DNA of 64,000 nucleotides from Streptomyces sp. SID14478 (GCF_010548525.1 NZ_JAAGMG010001065.1:62001-126000); one strand, 5' to 3'; positions 43,517-52,836 are shown, numbered from the stretch's first letter. The notes: generated from the sequence alone by a model not told the origin. Translations and numbers: made by a program.

Positions 43517-43549
43517 CGAAAGCCCCGGCTCATCGAGTCGGGGCTTTCG
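43517..43549. terminator. Terminator hairpin after M23 gene
   Basis: CGAAAGCCCCG and CGGGGCTTTCG form a perfect 11-bp stem with an 11-base loop. Confidence 0.8.
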
Positions 43550-43719
43550 TGCGTGCACACCGTTCCTGTCCAAAAAATATCCCTGGATTCCCGGCTGCCG
43601 TCGGAAATTCAAGAAGGGTGGAATAGAGTCACTGGGCAAGCGCGCGGGACGAGCGTCATTCGCGCCTGCACGAGCGTCAATCGACCGCGTTTCGCGGGGA
43701 TTAAGGCGGAGGTCGGGTC

Positions 43720-44406
43720 ATGCGCATTCCCGCGCACTCGGTATGCACGGCGATCCGCGACGACATCGTCGCGGGTGTCTACGAGCGCGGCAGCAGACTC
43801 ACCGAGGAACTGCTCGCGCGTCGCTACGGCGTCTCGCGCGTGCCGGTCCGGGAGGCGCTGCGCACCCTGGAGGCCGAGGGCTTCGTCGTCACGCGCAGGC
43901 ACGCGGGCGCGTGCGTGGCCGAACCCACCGAACAGGAGGCGGCCGATCTCCTGGAGATCCGCATGCTGCTGGAGCCGCTGGGCGCGGCGCGCGCGGCGCA
44001 GCGTCGCACCGAGGCCCACCTCAAGGTCCTGCGAGGCCTGGTCAGGCTGGGCCAGGAGCGCTCCAGGCGCGGCCAGAACGAGGACCTGCGCTCCCTGGGC
44101 GGCTGGTTCCACGAGACGCTCGCACAGGCCTCCGGGAGCCCGGGTCTGACCGCCCTGCTCACCCAGCTCCGGCACAAGATCGCCTGGATGTACGCGGTGG
44201 AGACCCCGGCTCAGCCGGCCGAGTCCTGGGCCGAGCACGGCGCCATCGTCGACGCGGTGGCCCGCGGCGACGCCGAGCGCGCCCGTTCCCTGACCGCCCT
44301 GCACACGGAGCGCGCGGCGACGGCGCACCGGCTGCGCGTGCCCCGGGCGGGCGACCGTGTGAGGACTTCGCAACGTCCCGTAAACATGGCGGGCGGCCAT
44401 GCTTAA
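43720..44406 (+). CDS. GntR-family regulator (FadR/FCD subgroup)
   Basis: A 228-residue regulator. The winged helix covers residues 5-70 (VCTAIRDDIVAGVYERGSRL, ELLARRYGVSRVPVREALRT). The C-terminal all-helical FCD-type domain contains LGGWFHETLAQASGSPGLTA and WAEHGAIVDAVARGDAERA with histidines placed for metal and ligand binding. GGAGGTCGGG lies before the ATG. It is convergent with the HPr gene. Ligand and targets are not visible. Confidence 0.9.
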   Translation: MRIPAHSVCTAIRDDIVAGVYERGSRLTEELLARRYGVSRVPVREALRTLEAEGFVVTRRHAGACVAEPTEQEAADLLEIRMLLEPLGAARAAQRRTEAHLKVLRGLVRLGQERSRRGQNEDLRSLGGWFHETLAQASGSPGLTALLTQLRHKIAWMYAVETPAQPAESWAEHGAIVDAVARGDAERARSLTALHTERAATAHRLRVPRAGDRVRTSQRPVNMAGGHA

Positions 44407-44476
44407 CAATTGCGCCGTATACAAAGAGAAGTGAATTCGGGGGCGTGAATTCTTGCTGCCTAAAATGGCGTCCACA

Positions 44477-44520
44477 TAACAGTGGCGGTGCTCTTCAACT
44501 GAAGAGCACCGCCACTGTTA
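44477..44520. terminator. Bidirectional terminator, GntR and HPr genes
   Basis: A perfect 21-bp inverted repeat (44477-44497 with 44500-44520) around a two-base loop, between convergent genes. Its arms contain CAGTGGCGGTGCTCTTC. Confidence 0.85.
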
Positions 44521-44535
44521 ATGGAAAAGCGCGGA

Positions 44536-44817
44536 CTACACGGTCTCGGGAAGCTCCTCGAGCCCCTCGGCGACCAGCTTGGCCAGACGGTCGAGCGCGG
44601 CGTCCGCGCCTTCGGCGTCGGAGGCCAGGACGATCTCCTCGCCGCCCTGGGCGCCCAAGCCCAGCACCGCGAGCATGGAGGCGGCGTTGACGGGGTTGCC
44701 GTCGGCCTTGGCGATCGTCACGGGGACGCCGGCCGCCGTGGCCGCGCGGACGAAGATGGAGGCGGGGCGGGCGTGGAGACCCTCGGCCCAGCCGACGTTG
44801 ACGCGGCGCTCAGCCAT
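44536..44817 (-). CDS. ptsH: Phosphocarrier protein HPr
   Basis: A 93-residue HPr of the phosphoenolpyruvate:sugar phosphotransferase system. His15 in GLHARPAS is the phosphorylation site, taking phosphate from enzyme I and passing it to sugar-specific EIIA proteins. The region around Ser47 (NPVNAASMLAVLGLGA) resembles the regulatory Ser46 site of low-GC bacteria but lacks its usual context. Starts at the ATG at 44817, preceded by GAAGGG. No other pts genes are in the window. Confidence 0.95.
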   Translation of the reverse strand: MAERRVNVGWAEGLHARPASIFVRAATAAGVPVTIAKADGNPVNAASMLAVLGLGAQGGEEIVLASDAEGADAALDRLAKLVAEGLEELPETV

Positions 44818-44981
44818 GTGATGCTGCCCTTCAGGTGACTCACGGTTGTCTAGACCATTCTCCCACACCGGGGCACGTGCTCGACGCGGACCCGGGTCCC
44901 GTGAGCTGCGCCCTTCGGCGTTCCTTAGCCTGCCTCGCACCCGCGTGCGCCGCGACCCGTACGACTGTCGGTGCCCGGCCC

Positions 44982-44987
44982 TACTCT
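44982..44987 (+). promoter_or_regulatory. Candidate -10 box, leaderless GNAT/acyl-CoA synthetase gene
   Basis: TACTCT ends six bases before the ATG at 44994, which lacks a ribosome site. Confidence 0.35.
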
Positions 44988-44993
44988 TGCGGC

Positions 44994-47822
44994 ATGGAGA
45001 CCCCGTCGGACCGGCACGCCTACCCCGCGCACTGGGAGGCCGACGTGGTGCTGCGCGACGGCGGCACCGCGCGGATCAGGCCCATCACCACCGAGGACGC
45101 CGAGCGTCTGACCAGCTTCTACGAGCAGGTCTCGGACGAGTCGAAGTACTACCGCTTCTTCGCGCCCTACCCCCGTCTGTCCGACAAGGACGTCCACCGC
45201 TTCACCCATCACGACTACGTCGACCGGGTCGGGCTCGCGGCCACCATCGGCGGTGAGTTCATCGCGACCGTGCGCTACGACCGGATCGACGGCCAGGGCA
45301 GGCCGGCCTCGGCGCCCGCCGACGAGGCCGAGGTCGCCTTCCTGGTGCAGGACGCCCATCAGGGGCGAGGCGTGGCGTCCGCCCTCCTGGAGCACATCGG
45401 CGCGGTCGCCCGCGAGCGCGGCATCCGCCGGTTCGCCGCCGAGGTGCTGCCCGCCAACACCAAGATGATCAAGGTGTTCACGGACGCCGGGTACACACAG
45501 AAGCGCAGCTTCGAGGACGGCGTGGTCCGTCTGGAGTTCGACCTGGAGCCCACCGAGGCGTCCCTCGCGGTGCAGCGCGCCCGCGAGCAGCGCGCCGAGG
45601 CCCGCTCCGTGCAGCGCCTCCTCGCGCCCGGTTCCGTCGCCGTGATCGGTGTCGGCCGTGCGCCCGGCGGAGTGGGGCGCAGCGTCCTCGACAACCTCAG
45701 GGACGCGGGGTTCACGGGCCGCCTGTACGCCGTGAACAAGGAGTTCCCCGAGGACCTGACCGAGATCGACGGCGTCCCCGCGCACCGCTCCGTACGCGAC
45801 ATCGACCCGGCCGACCCCGTCGACCTGGCCGTCGTCGCCGTACCCGCACCGCTCGTCCCCGAAGCCGTCGCCGAATGCGGTGCACGCGGCGTACAAGGAC
45901 TCGTCGTGGTCTCCGCCGGTTACGCCGAGAGTGGGGCCGAGGGCCGCGAGCGCCAGCGGGAACTCGTACGGCAGGCCCGCACCTACGGGATGCGCATCAT
46001 CGGACCGAACGCCTTCGGAGTCGTCAACACCTCCCCCGACGTGCGGCTCAACGCCTCCCTCGCCCCGCAGATGCCACGGCCCGGCCGCATCGGACTGTTC
46101 GCCCAGTCCGGTGCCATCGGCATCGCCCTCCTGTCCCGCCTGCACCGCAGGGGCGGCGGCGTCACCGGCGTCACCGGGGTGTCGACCTTCGTCTCCGCAG
46201 GAAACCGCGCCGACGTCTCCGGCAACGACGTCCTTCAGTACTGGTACGACGACCCGGACACCGACGTCGCCCTGATGTACCTGGAGTCCATCGGCAACCC
46301 GCGCAAGTTCACCCGCCTCGCCCGCCGCACCGCCGAGGCCAAGCCCCTCGTCGTCGTACAAGGCGCCCGGCACAGCGGCATCGCCCCCACAGGGCACGCC
46401 GTACGCGCCACGCGTCTGCCGTACGCCACGGTCTCCGCCCTGCTGCGACAGGCCGGCGTCATACGGGTCGACACCATCACCGAACTCGTCGACACCGGGC
46501 TCCTGCTGGCCCGCCAGCCGCTGCCCGCCGGGCCCCGCGTCGCCATCCTCGGGAACTCGGAGTCGCTCGGCCTGCTCACCTACGACGTGTGCCTCTCCGA
46601 AGGACTGCGGCCCAAGACGCCCCGCGACCTGACGACGGCCGCCTCCGCGACGGACTTCCGTGCCGCCCTCGAAGAGGCGCTGGCCGACGACAAGACGGAC
46701 TCCGTCGTCGTCACCGCCATGCCGGCCGTGGGGGAGGACTCCGCCCAGGACGCGGAGCTGGCTGCCGCCCTCAGCGCGGCCGCGGCGACCGCGCCCGCGA
46801 AGCCGGTGCTCGTCGTCCACGTGGAACTCGGCGGACTCGCCGAGGCACTCTCCGCCGCGGCCAGCACCGGCCCCAACGCGCCGGGCGCCCCCGGCGTCCA
46901 GACCCCTCGGCCGACCCCCGCCACGGCGGGGACGTCCGACGACACCCCGCGCCTCATCCCGGCCTACCCCGCCGCCGAGCGCGCCGTGCACGCCCTCTCC
47001 GAAGTCGTGAAGTACGCCCAGTGGCGGCGCGACGCGGCCGAGCCGGGCAGGGTGCCCGAGTACGACGGCATCGACGAGTCGGCGGCCGCCGACCTCATCA
47101 CCGAACTGCTCGCCAAGGAGGACGACCCGCGCGGGGTCGAGCTCGCCCCGGACGACGCGCGCGCACTGCTCGCCCGCTACGGCGTCGCCGTACGGCAGAC
47201 GCTGCCCGCCCCCGATCCGGACCGCGCCGTCGAGGCGGCGCGCACCCTCGGCTACCCCGTGGCCCTCAAGACGACCGCCCCGCACCTGCGTCACCGTGCC
47301 GACCTCGGCGGCGTACGCCTGGACCTCGCCGACGAGACGGACCTGCGCCGCGCCTACGAAGAGCTCACCGAGCACCTCGGCAAGCCCGCCGAGCTGCGCC
47401 CCGTGGTGCAGTCGATGGCACCGCGCGGCGTCGACACCGTCGTGCGGGCCGTCATCGACCCCGCGGCCGGAGCGGTGCTGTCCTTCGGCCTGGCCGGCGC
47501 CGCCTCCGAGCTGCTCGGCGACACCGCGCACCGCCTGATCCCGGTCACCGAGCAGGACGCCCGGGGCATCGTCCGCTCGATCAAGACGGCGCCGATCCTG
47601 TTCGGCTGGCGCGGCGCCGCGCCCGTCGACACCCCTGCGCTCGAAGAGCTGCTGCAGCGCGTGTCCCGCCTCGTCGACGACCATCCCGAGGTGGTCGGCG
47701 TCGCCCTCGAACCGGTCGTCGTCGCCCAGCAGGGGCTGACCGTGCTCGGCGCCTCCGTCCGGCTCGCGCCGCCCCCCGCCCGCGACGACCTCGGCCCGCG
47801 CACCCTGCCCGCCGCGTACTGA
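44994..47822 (+). CDS. GNAT acetyltransferase fused to NDP-forming acyl-CoA synthetase (Pat-like)
   Basis: A 942-residue fusion. Residues 20-190 are a GNAT acetyltransferase with the acetyl-CoA loop in AFLVQDAHQGRGVASALLEH. From about 205 an ADP-forming acyl-CoA synthetase follows: CoA-binding domain (APGSVAVIGVGRAPGGVGRS), succinyl-CoA ligase-like domains, the region of the phospho-histidine (GIAPTGHAVRATRLP, His present), and a C-terminal ATP-grasp domain (GVAVRQTLPAP to GVALEPVVVAQQG). Related Pat enzymes acetylate acetyl-CoA synthetase and other proteins. In the E. coli enzyme the GNAT domain is C-terminal, so the order is reversed here. No ribosome site is seen. Confidence 0.92.
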   Translation: METPSDRHAYPAHWEADVVLRDGGTARIRPITTEDAERLTSFYEQVSDESKYYRFFAPYPRLSDKDVHRFTHHDYVDRVGLAATIGGEFIATVRYDRIDGQGRPASAPADEAEVAFLVQDAHQGRGVASALLEHIGAVARERGIRRFAAEVLPANTKMIKVFTDAGYTQKRSFEDGVVRLEFDLEPTEASLAVQRAREQRAEARSVQRLLAPGSVAVIGVGRAPGGVGRSVLDNLRDAGFTGRLYAVNKEFPEDLTEIDGVPAHRSVRDIDPADPVDLAVVAVPAPLVPEAVAECGARGVQGLVVVSAGYAESGAEGRERQRELVRQARTYGMRIIGPNAFGVVNTSPDVRLNASLAPQMPRPGRIGLFAQSGAIGIALLSRLHRRGGGVTGVTGVSTFVSAGNRADVSGNDVLQYWYDDPDTDVALMYLESIGNPRKFTRLARRTAEAKPLVVVQGARHSGIAPTGHAVRATRLPYATVSALLRQAGVIRVDTITELVDTGLLLARQPLPAGPRVAILGNSESLGLLTYDVCLSEGLRPKTPRDLTTAASATDFRAALEEALADDKTDSVVVTAMPAVGEDSAQDAELAAALSAAAATAPAKPVLVVHVELGGLAEALSAAASTGPNAPGAPGVQTPRPTPATAGTSDDTPRLIPAYPAAERAVHALSEVVKYAQWRRDAAEPGRVPEYDGIDESAAADLITELLAKEDDPRGVELAPDDARALLARYGVAVRQTLPAPDPDRAVEAARTLGYPVALKTTAPHLRHRADLGGVRLDLADETDLRRAYEELTEHLGKPAELRPVVQSMAPRGVDTVVRAVIDPAAGAVLSFGLAGAASELLGDTAHRLIPVTEQDARGIVRSIKTAPILFGWRGAAPVDTPALEELLQRVSRLVDDHPEVVGVALEPVVVAQQGLTVLGASVRLAPPPARDDLGPRTLPAAY

Positions 47823-47892
47823 CCGGCACACCCCGCGAAAGGCCCTCACCGAGGGTTGTCCACAGGGGCAACGGCAGCCTCTTCCCGGGCCT

Positions 47893-47898
47893 TAGGAT
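47893..47898 (+). promoter_or_regulatory. Candidate -10 box, leaderless DUF5998 gene
   Basis: TAGGAT ends seven bases before the ATG at 47906, which has no ribosome-binding site. Confidence 0.45.
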
Positions 47899-47905
47899 GG
47901 ACCCC

Positions 47906-48496
47906 ATGGCCAAGACCAGTACGACGACCCAAGGGCTGCGAGCGGCGATCGAGCGCAGCGGCTACTACCCGGCCCTCGTGGCCGAGGCGGTGGAGGCCGC
48001 GGTCGGCGGCGAACCCATGTCGTCGTTCCTCGTGCACCAGGAGACCACGTTCGACGCGAACGAGGTCCGCCGTCACGTCACCGTCCTGGTCCTGACCGAC
48101 ACCCGCTTCATCGTCAGTCACACCGACGAGCAGGCGGCGGACACCACCTCCCCGACGCCGTACGCGACGACGTCCACGGAGTCCGTGAAGCTCGACCGGA
48201 TCTCCTCCGTCGTGCTCAGCCGTGTCGTCGCCAATCCGGAGAAGTACGTTCCGGGCACGCTGCCGCGCGAGGTCGTCCTCACCATCGGCTGGGGCGCCGT
48301 CGCCCGCATCGACCTGGAGCCCGCCGCCTGCGGCGACCCCAACTGCGAGGCGGACCACGGCTACACGGGCAGCTCGACCGCCGACGACCTCAGCCTGCGC
48401 GTCAGCGAGGCGGGCGACGGGCCGGAGACCGTGCGGCAGGCCCTCGCCTTCGCCCAGTCCCTCTCCGAGGCCACCGCGGACGCGGGACGCCGATGA
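47906..48496 (+). CDS. DUF5998 family protein
   Basis: A 196-residue soluble protein matching DUF5998, with TTQGLRAAIERSGYYPALVA, SSFLVHQETTFDANEVRRHV and TVLVLTDTRFIVSHTDEQ. A short cysteine pair (CGDPNCEADHGYTG) near residue 150 might bind metal. It looks like a PH-like beta domain with a C-terminal helix. Its stop overlaps the ATG of the following phosphodiesterase gene by ATGA, so the two proteins are made together and probably act in one process, not known. Confidence 0.87.
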   Translation: MAKTSTTTQGLRAAIERSGYYPALVAEAVEAAVGGEPMSSFLVHQETTFDANEVRRHVTVLVLTDTRFIVSHTDEQAADTTSPTPYATTSTESVKLDRISSVVLSRVVANPEKYVPGTLPREVVLTIGWGAVARIDLEPAACGDPNCEADHGYTGSSTADDLSLRVSEAGDGPETVRQALAFAQSLSEATADAGRR

Positions 48497-49680
48497 CGCA
48501 GGCCGCCTGGGACGACGTAGAGCCGCTCCCCGTTCACTCCGCTCCCGTCCCGGCGTACGGCACCGGCTCCCTCGCCGACCTGCTGCCCACCCTCGGCTTC
48601 CACCTCGGCGTCCCCGGCTGCGCGGGGACGATCCCGGAGCTGCAGCCGGTCGACCGCGCCTGCGTCTTCCTGATCGACGGCCTCGGCTGGGAGCAGCTGA
48701 AGGCGCACCCGGACGAGGCCCCGTTCCTCAGCTCGCTCATAGCCTCCTCGCGGGGCGGCACCGGACGCCCGATCACCGCGGGCTTCCCCGCCACCACCGC
48801 GACCTCCCTCGCCTCGGTCGGCACGGGTCTGCCGCCCGGCGCGCACGGCCTGCCCGGTTACACCGTGCGCAACCCGGCCACCGGCGCGCTGATGAACCAG
48901 CTCCGCTGGCACCCGTGGACGAGCCCGCGCCCCTGGCAGCCGTACCCGACGATCTTCCAGCGCGCCCACGAGGCCGGGGTCCGCACCGCCCAGGTGTCCG
49001 CCCCCGCCTTCGAGTCGACACCGCTCACCAAGATCGCTCTCAGTGGCGGCACGTTCCACGGCCGTCTCTCCGGCGAGGACCGCATGGACCTGGCCGCCGA
49101 GCAACTGGCAGCGGGGGACCGGTCGTTGGTCTACACGTACTACAGCGAGGTCGACGGCAAGGGGCACCGCTTCGGCGTCGACTCCGACGCCTGGCGCGGC
49201 CAGCTCATGTACGTCGACCGCCTCGCCCAGCGCCTCGCCGAGCAACTCCCGCCGCGCAGCGCCCTGTACGTGACCGCCGACCACGGCATGCTCGACATCC
49301 CCTTCGACGAGCAGTCCCGCATCGACTTCGACGAGGACTGGGAACTGGGCGCGGGCGTCGCCCTGTTGGGCGGCGAGGGCCGCGCACGGCACGTGTACGC
49401 GGTCCCCGGCGCCCAGAGCGACGTCCTGGCCGTCTGGCGCGAGGTCCTCGGCGAGCAGTTCTGGATCGCGAGCCGCGACGAGGCGATCGCCGCGGGCTGG
49501 TTCGGTCCTGCGGTCGACCCACGGGTGTACGACCGGCTCGGCGACGTCATCGCCGCGGCCCGCGACGACGTGGTCATCATCGCCTCGCGCACCGAGCCGA
49601 AGGAGTCCCTGATGGTCGGCAACCACGGCTCCATGACTCCGGTGGAACAGCTCGTACCGCTTCTGGAAGTACGGTCCTGA
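48493..49680 (+). CDS. Alkaline phosphatase-superfamily phosphodiesterase (NPP-like)
   Basis: A 395-residue enzyme of the nucleotide pyrophosphatase/phosphodiesterase type. The two-metal site is seen in FLIDGLGW (Asp), FPATTATSLASVGTG (nucleophilic Thr), EVDGKGHRFG (Asp and His), TADHGM (Asp-His) and GNHGSMTP (His). These are the six usual ligands. Relatives split phosphodiester or pyrophosphate bonds of nucleotides or lipids. No signal peptide is visible, so it is probably cytoplasmic. Coupled to the DUF5998 gene. Confidence 0.9.
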   Translation: MTQAAWDDVEPLPVHSAPVPAYGTGSLADLLPTLGFHLGVPGCAGTIPELQPVDRACVFLIDGLGWEQLKAHPDEAPFLSSLIASSRGGTGRPITAGFPATTATSLASVGTGLPPGAHGLPGYTVRNPATGALMNQLRWHPWTSPRPWQPYPTIFQRAHEAGVRTAQVSAPAFESTPLTKIALSGGTFHGRLSGEDRMDLAAEQLAAGDRSLVYTYYSEVDGKGHRFGVDSDAWRGQLMYVDRLAQRLAEQLPPRSALYVTADHGMLDIPFDEQSRIDFDEDWELGAGVALLGGEGRARHVYAVPGAQSDVLAVWREVLGEQFWIASRDEAIAAGWFGPAVDPRVYDRLGDVIAAARDDVVIIASRTEPKESLMVGNHGSMTPVEQLVPLLEVRS

Positions 49681-49754
49681 GGCCTGCGAAGCCGGCCCTG
49701 TGTTCCCCCTGCCCCTCCGCACTCCTGCCCCTTCCGAAAGGTTCCGCTGTCCTG

Positions 49755-50405
49755 ATGTCCGAACTTGCCTTCTTCTCCGGGACCATGGACTGCGGAAAGT
49801 CGACTCTGGCGCTTCAGATCGTCCACAACCGGTCGGCTCGCGGCCTGCAGAGCGTGATCTTCACGAGGGACGACCGGGCCGGTGAGGGCAAGCTGTCGTC
49901 CCGTCTGGGGCTGGTCACCGAGGCGGTGGAGGCGGCGCCGGACCTCGACCTCTACGGCTACGTGGTGGACCTCATCACGCGTGGCGGCAAGGTCGACTAC
50001 GTCATCGTCGACGAGGCGCAGTTCCTGCGGCCCGAGCAGATCGACCAGCTGGCGCGGGTCGTGGACGACCTGGACCTCGACGTCTTCGCCTTCGGCATCA
50101 CCACGGACTTCCGCACCAAGCTCTTCCCCGGTTCGCAGCGGCTGATCGAGCTGGCGGACCGGGTGGAGACGCTGCAGGTCGAGGCGATGTGCTGGTGCGG
50201 GGCGCGGGCCACGCACAACGCCCGCACCGTGGGCGCCGAGATGATCGTCGAGGGCGAGCAGGTCGTCGTCGGAGACGTGGGCACGGACGTCGAGATCGTC
50301 GGCTACGAGGTGCTGTGCCGTCGACACCACCGCAAGCGGATGACCAGCGCGTCCGCGCGCGCGGCGGCCCTGTCGCCCGACGTCCTGCCGGTGACCACGG
50401 CCTGA
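49755..50405 (+). CDS. tdk: Thymidine kinase
   Basis: A 216-residue type II thymidine kinase, which phosphorylates thymidine for salvage into dTMP. The P-loop is SGTMDCGKSTLAL near residue 8, with DEAQFLRPEQ as the Walker B/lasso part. Residues 130-175 (FGITTDFRTKLFPGSQRLIE) match the substrate site. The zinc lobe has CWCGARATHN and a later C-RRHH pair. The C-terminal 25 residues are an extra tail. A hairpin at 50461-50487 follows. Confidence 0.95.
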   Translation: MSELAFFSGTMDCGKSTLALQIVHNRSARGLQSVIFTRDDRAGEGKLSSRLGLVTEAVEAAPDLDLYGYVVDLITRGGKVDYVIVDEAQFLRPEQIDQLARVVDDLDLDVFAFGITTDFRTKLFPGSQRLIELADRVETLQVEAMCWCGARATHNARTVGAEMIVEGEQVVVGDVGTDVEIVGYEVLCRRHHRKRMTSASARAAALSPDVLPVTTA

Positions 50406-50460
50406 CGCGCTGATCGGCCACTCGATGCGCACGCCGCGCTGTCCCGGCGGCGCACGACGA

Positions 50461-50487
50461 GGCCCCCGGCGCGGAACGCCAGGGGCC
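50461..50487. terminator. Terminator hairpin after tdk
   Basis: GGCCCCCGGCG pairs with CGCCAGGGGCC (one bulge) around GCGGAA, between convergent genes. Confidence 0.6.
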
Positions 50488-50537
50488 CGAAGTCGGCGGT
50501 GAGGAAAGCGAAGAGGCTATTTCTACAGGAAAGGTGT

Positions 50538-50562
50538 GAGAAGGAAGCCTCCTCATGGCCTC
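50538..50562 (+). repeat. Direct repeat, copy 1
   Basis: A 25-base segment beginning GAGAAGGAAGCC and ending CATGGCCTC. It recurs 79 bp later with three changes. Confidence 0.6.
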
Positions 50563-50616
50563 ACCGGGCCGAGCCGAGGAGAGCGCGAGAGCTGATGTCG
50601 AACCCCCGAGAGGGTG

Positions 50617-50641
50617 GAGAAGGAAGCCCTCGCATGGCCTC
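50617..50641 (+). repeat. Direct repeat, copy 2
   Basis: 22 of 25 bases match copy 1. Both lie in the non-coding gap after tdk. Confidence 0.6.
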
Positions 50642-50661
50642 GATGCGCCGGACGCTACCAG

Positions 50662-52836
50662 TCACTCCGGGATCACGTCGCGCAGATTTTCCGGCGTGAG
50701 GATCCGTGACGCCGGGTGCAGCCCTTCCGGCGACTGCAGCCCGATGTACGTGACCGGACCCTCCGGCACGCAGGTGCCGTCCCAGACGGTGACCTGCGCA
50801 CGGCCCATCAGGCCGAGCAGCCAGCGCACGGTCAGCTGCTCCCGCTCGACGACGTCGCGCAGCAGCGCCTCCACCGTCACGCGGGTCTCCTCGACGCGGT
50901 TGGCGTGCGGGAAGCCCTTGAGATACAGGTGCAGCCAGCGCGCCCGCCACCGACCGTCCGCACCGCGCTGGAACACCAGCGGCAGCGCCACCCGGCCGGG
51001 GCCGCGCAGATCGGACTTCATCCGCACGGTCCGCGGCTCGAACGGCCGCCCCCGCTGCTCGCCTTCCCGCAGCATGAACCCGAAGAACGACTCCTCGACC
51101 TCCACGAAGCCCTCCCCGGAGTACAGCAGTACCTGCGGCACGACGAAGCTGCCGCGCACCGCCCCGAGCCGCAGCTCGATGAACTCCGAGGCGCCTTCCG
51201 GTGCTTCGGTGATGTCCCCGGAGTGCCGGCCCTCCACATCGGTCAGCTGTGTGTACGAGAGCCAGGTGACCTGTTCGTAGTCGTCGTCCAGGACCACCGC
51301 GGACAAGTCGTAGTCCGTGGTGAGGCTCTTCTGCTTCCAGTACACGAAGAACCGCAGCAGCTCACCGTCGACCGGCGACACCGAACCGCGCGGCAGCACC
51401 CCGAGCCCGGAGGAGACCGCCTTGCCGCTGAGCGGCAGCGCGACGTCGAGCACATCCGGGTCGACGAGCACCGGCCCGTCCTGCGGCAGGCGGCGCGTGA
51501 TCTCCGCGTCCAGCAGCGCGACCAGCCGCTCCTTGACGGCGGTCGGCAGCGCGGGCCGGACGTCCTCGGTGACCCAGGCGCGCCCCAGCCGGTTGATGAA
51601 CACCCGGCCTGCACCCGCCCGTTCGAGGCGGCCGCCCCGGTTCAGGAGGTGCTGGCGGACCGAGAGCAGCACCCGCCCGGCCGCCTGCGGCGCACATTCC
51701 TCGACGGCGGCGAGCACGGCCGTGAGCTCTTCGTCCGTACGGGCCGTGCGCACCAGCCGGTCCAGGGACCTCAGCAGCACACCCGGTGCTGACGTCAGCA
51801 GCTCGGCCGCGCCGGCCACGTCGCCGCGGCCGAGCAGTTCCTCGGTGCGGCTCGCGAAGGAGCGCACCCGCTGCTCACCGCGCGCCACCGCGAACACCTG
51901 GGCGGCGTACGGCCACTGCGGGTACTCGTGCGGGTGCAGCCGCTCACCGAGCCGCTTCCACGCCTCCCGGTGGGCTCCCGCGTCGGCGAGCTTCGCGGGC
52001 GCCGCGGCGACCACGCCGTCCAGACCCGCGAGCAGCGCCCGGCGCGTGGGCCGCGACAGCTTCACGAACCGGGTGGGCTCCAGCAGGGACACGTCCCCGT
52101 CGGCCAGTGCGCAGGCCAGGCGCAGCACATCGGTGACGGTGTCGAGGAGCAGCCCCGAACCCGCCCGCAGGCGCGCCTTGTTGATCACGGCGCGGTTCTC
52201 CCGGACCGGTATCTCCTCGGGCTGCGGGCCGTCCACGCAAGTCGCGGCGAGCGCGTCGAGATCCCGGAGGTGGTCCTCGCCGAGCGGAGTGCGGCTGCCC
52301 GCGAGGTGCAGGTACAGCGCGCCGACCTCGTCCCGCGCGTCCCGGCCGAGGTGCAGCACGGTCAGCCGGTCGCCGGCCGCCGCGATCAACTCCTCGTGGT
52401 GGCCGAGCATGTCGGCGTACGTGTGCGGGTAGCGCCCGTACGACGGCAGCGTGAGGAGATCGACCACGCCGGTGCTCAGCTGCCGGAGCGTGCCCGCGCG
52501 GGACGCGTCGTCGGCGAGCGCCTCGCGGATGCACCGCACCCAGAAGTCCAGCGTGTCCGGAACGTTCGCCGGGAAGTCGATGAAGTACGCGTTGTGCCGC
52601 ACATGGTCACCGACCAGCTCGCGCACCGCGGCCAGGGTCCGCACGGCGACATCGGTCACCGCACCCTCGGACAGCCCTGCCAGCCGAGCGAGGAGCGGCG
52701 CCGACAGCTTGAACCCCACGGACATCAGCGCGGCATCGAACTGCCGCGCGGCGACGGCACCTTCACCGGCCGGCCCTTCGGGGGCGGGGAGACGGTGGGT
52801 GTGCCGGACGACCAGGTGATCGAGAGGGTGGGCCAT
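50662..52836 (-). CDS. Large TerD-like-domain protein of unknown function
   Basis: A 724-residue soluble protein. Residues 1-450 are mostly helical without known motifs (for example RHNAYFIDFPANVPDTLDFW and YGRYPHTYADMLGHHEELIA). Residues 490-640 resemble the TerD fold: DYDLSAVVLDDDYEQVTWLS, then RHSGDITEAPEGASEFIELR and LGAVRG. TerD domains bind calcium and occur in stress and tellurite-resistance clusters. No RING-type cysteine cluster is evident. It resembles the family that PGAP calls MXAN_6230/SCO0854-like, though I cannot confirm this. It stands alone on the minus strand. Confidence 0.78.
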   Translation of the reverse strand: MAHPLDHLVVRHTHRLPAPEGPAGEGAVAARQFDAALMSVGFKLSAPLLARLAGLSEGAVTDVAVRTLAAVRELVGDHVRHNAYFIDFPANVPDTLDFWVRCIREALADDASRAGTLRQLSTGVVDLLTLPSYGRYPHTYADMLGHHEELIAAAGDRLTVLHLGRDARDEVGALYLHLAGSRTPLGEDHLRDLDALAATCVDGPQPEEIPVRENRAVINKARLRAGSGLLLDTVTDVLRLACALADGDVSLLEPTRFVKLSRPTRRALLAGLDGVVAAAPAKLADAGAHREAWKRLGERLHPHEYPQWPYAAQVFAVARGEQRVRSFASRTEELLGRGDVAGAAELLTSAPGVLLRSLDRLVRTARTDEELTAVLAAVEECAPQAAGRVLLSVRQHLLNRGGRLERAGAGRVFINRLGRAWVTEDVRPALPTAVKERLVALLDAEITRRLPQDGPVLVDPDVLDVALPLSGKAVSSGLGVLPRGSVSPVDGELLRFFVYWKQKSLTTDYDLSAVVLDDDYEQVTWLSYTQLTDVEGRHSGDITEAPEGASEFIELRLGAVRGSFVVPQVLLYSGEGFVEVEESFFGFMLREGEQRGRPFEPRTVRMKSDLRGPGRVALPLVFQRGADGRWRARWLHLYLKGFPHANRVEETRVTVEALLRDVVEREQLTVRWLLGLMGRAQVTVWDGTCVPEGPVTYIGLQSPEGLHPASRILTPENLRDVIPE

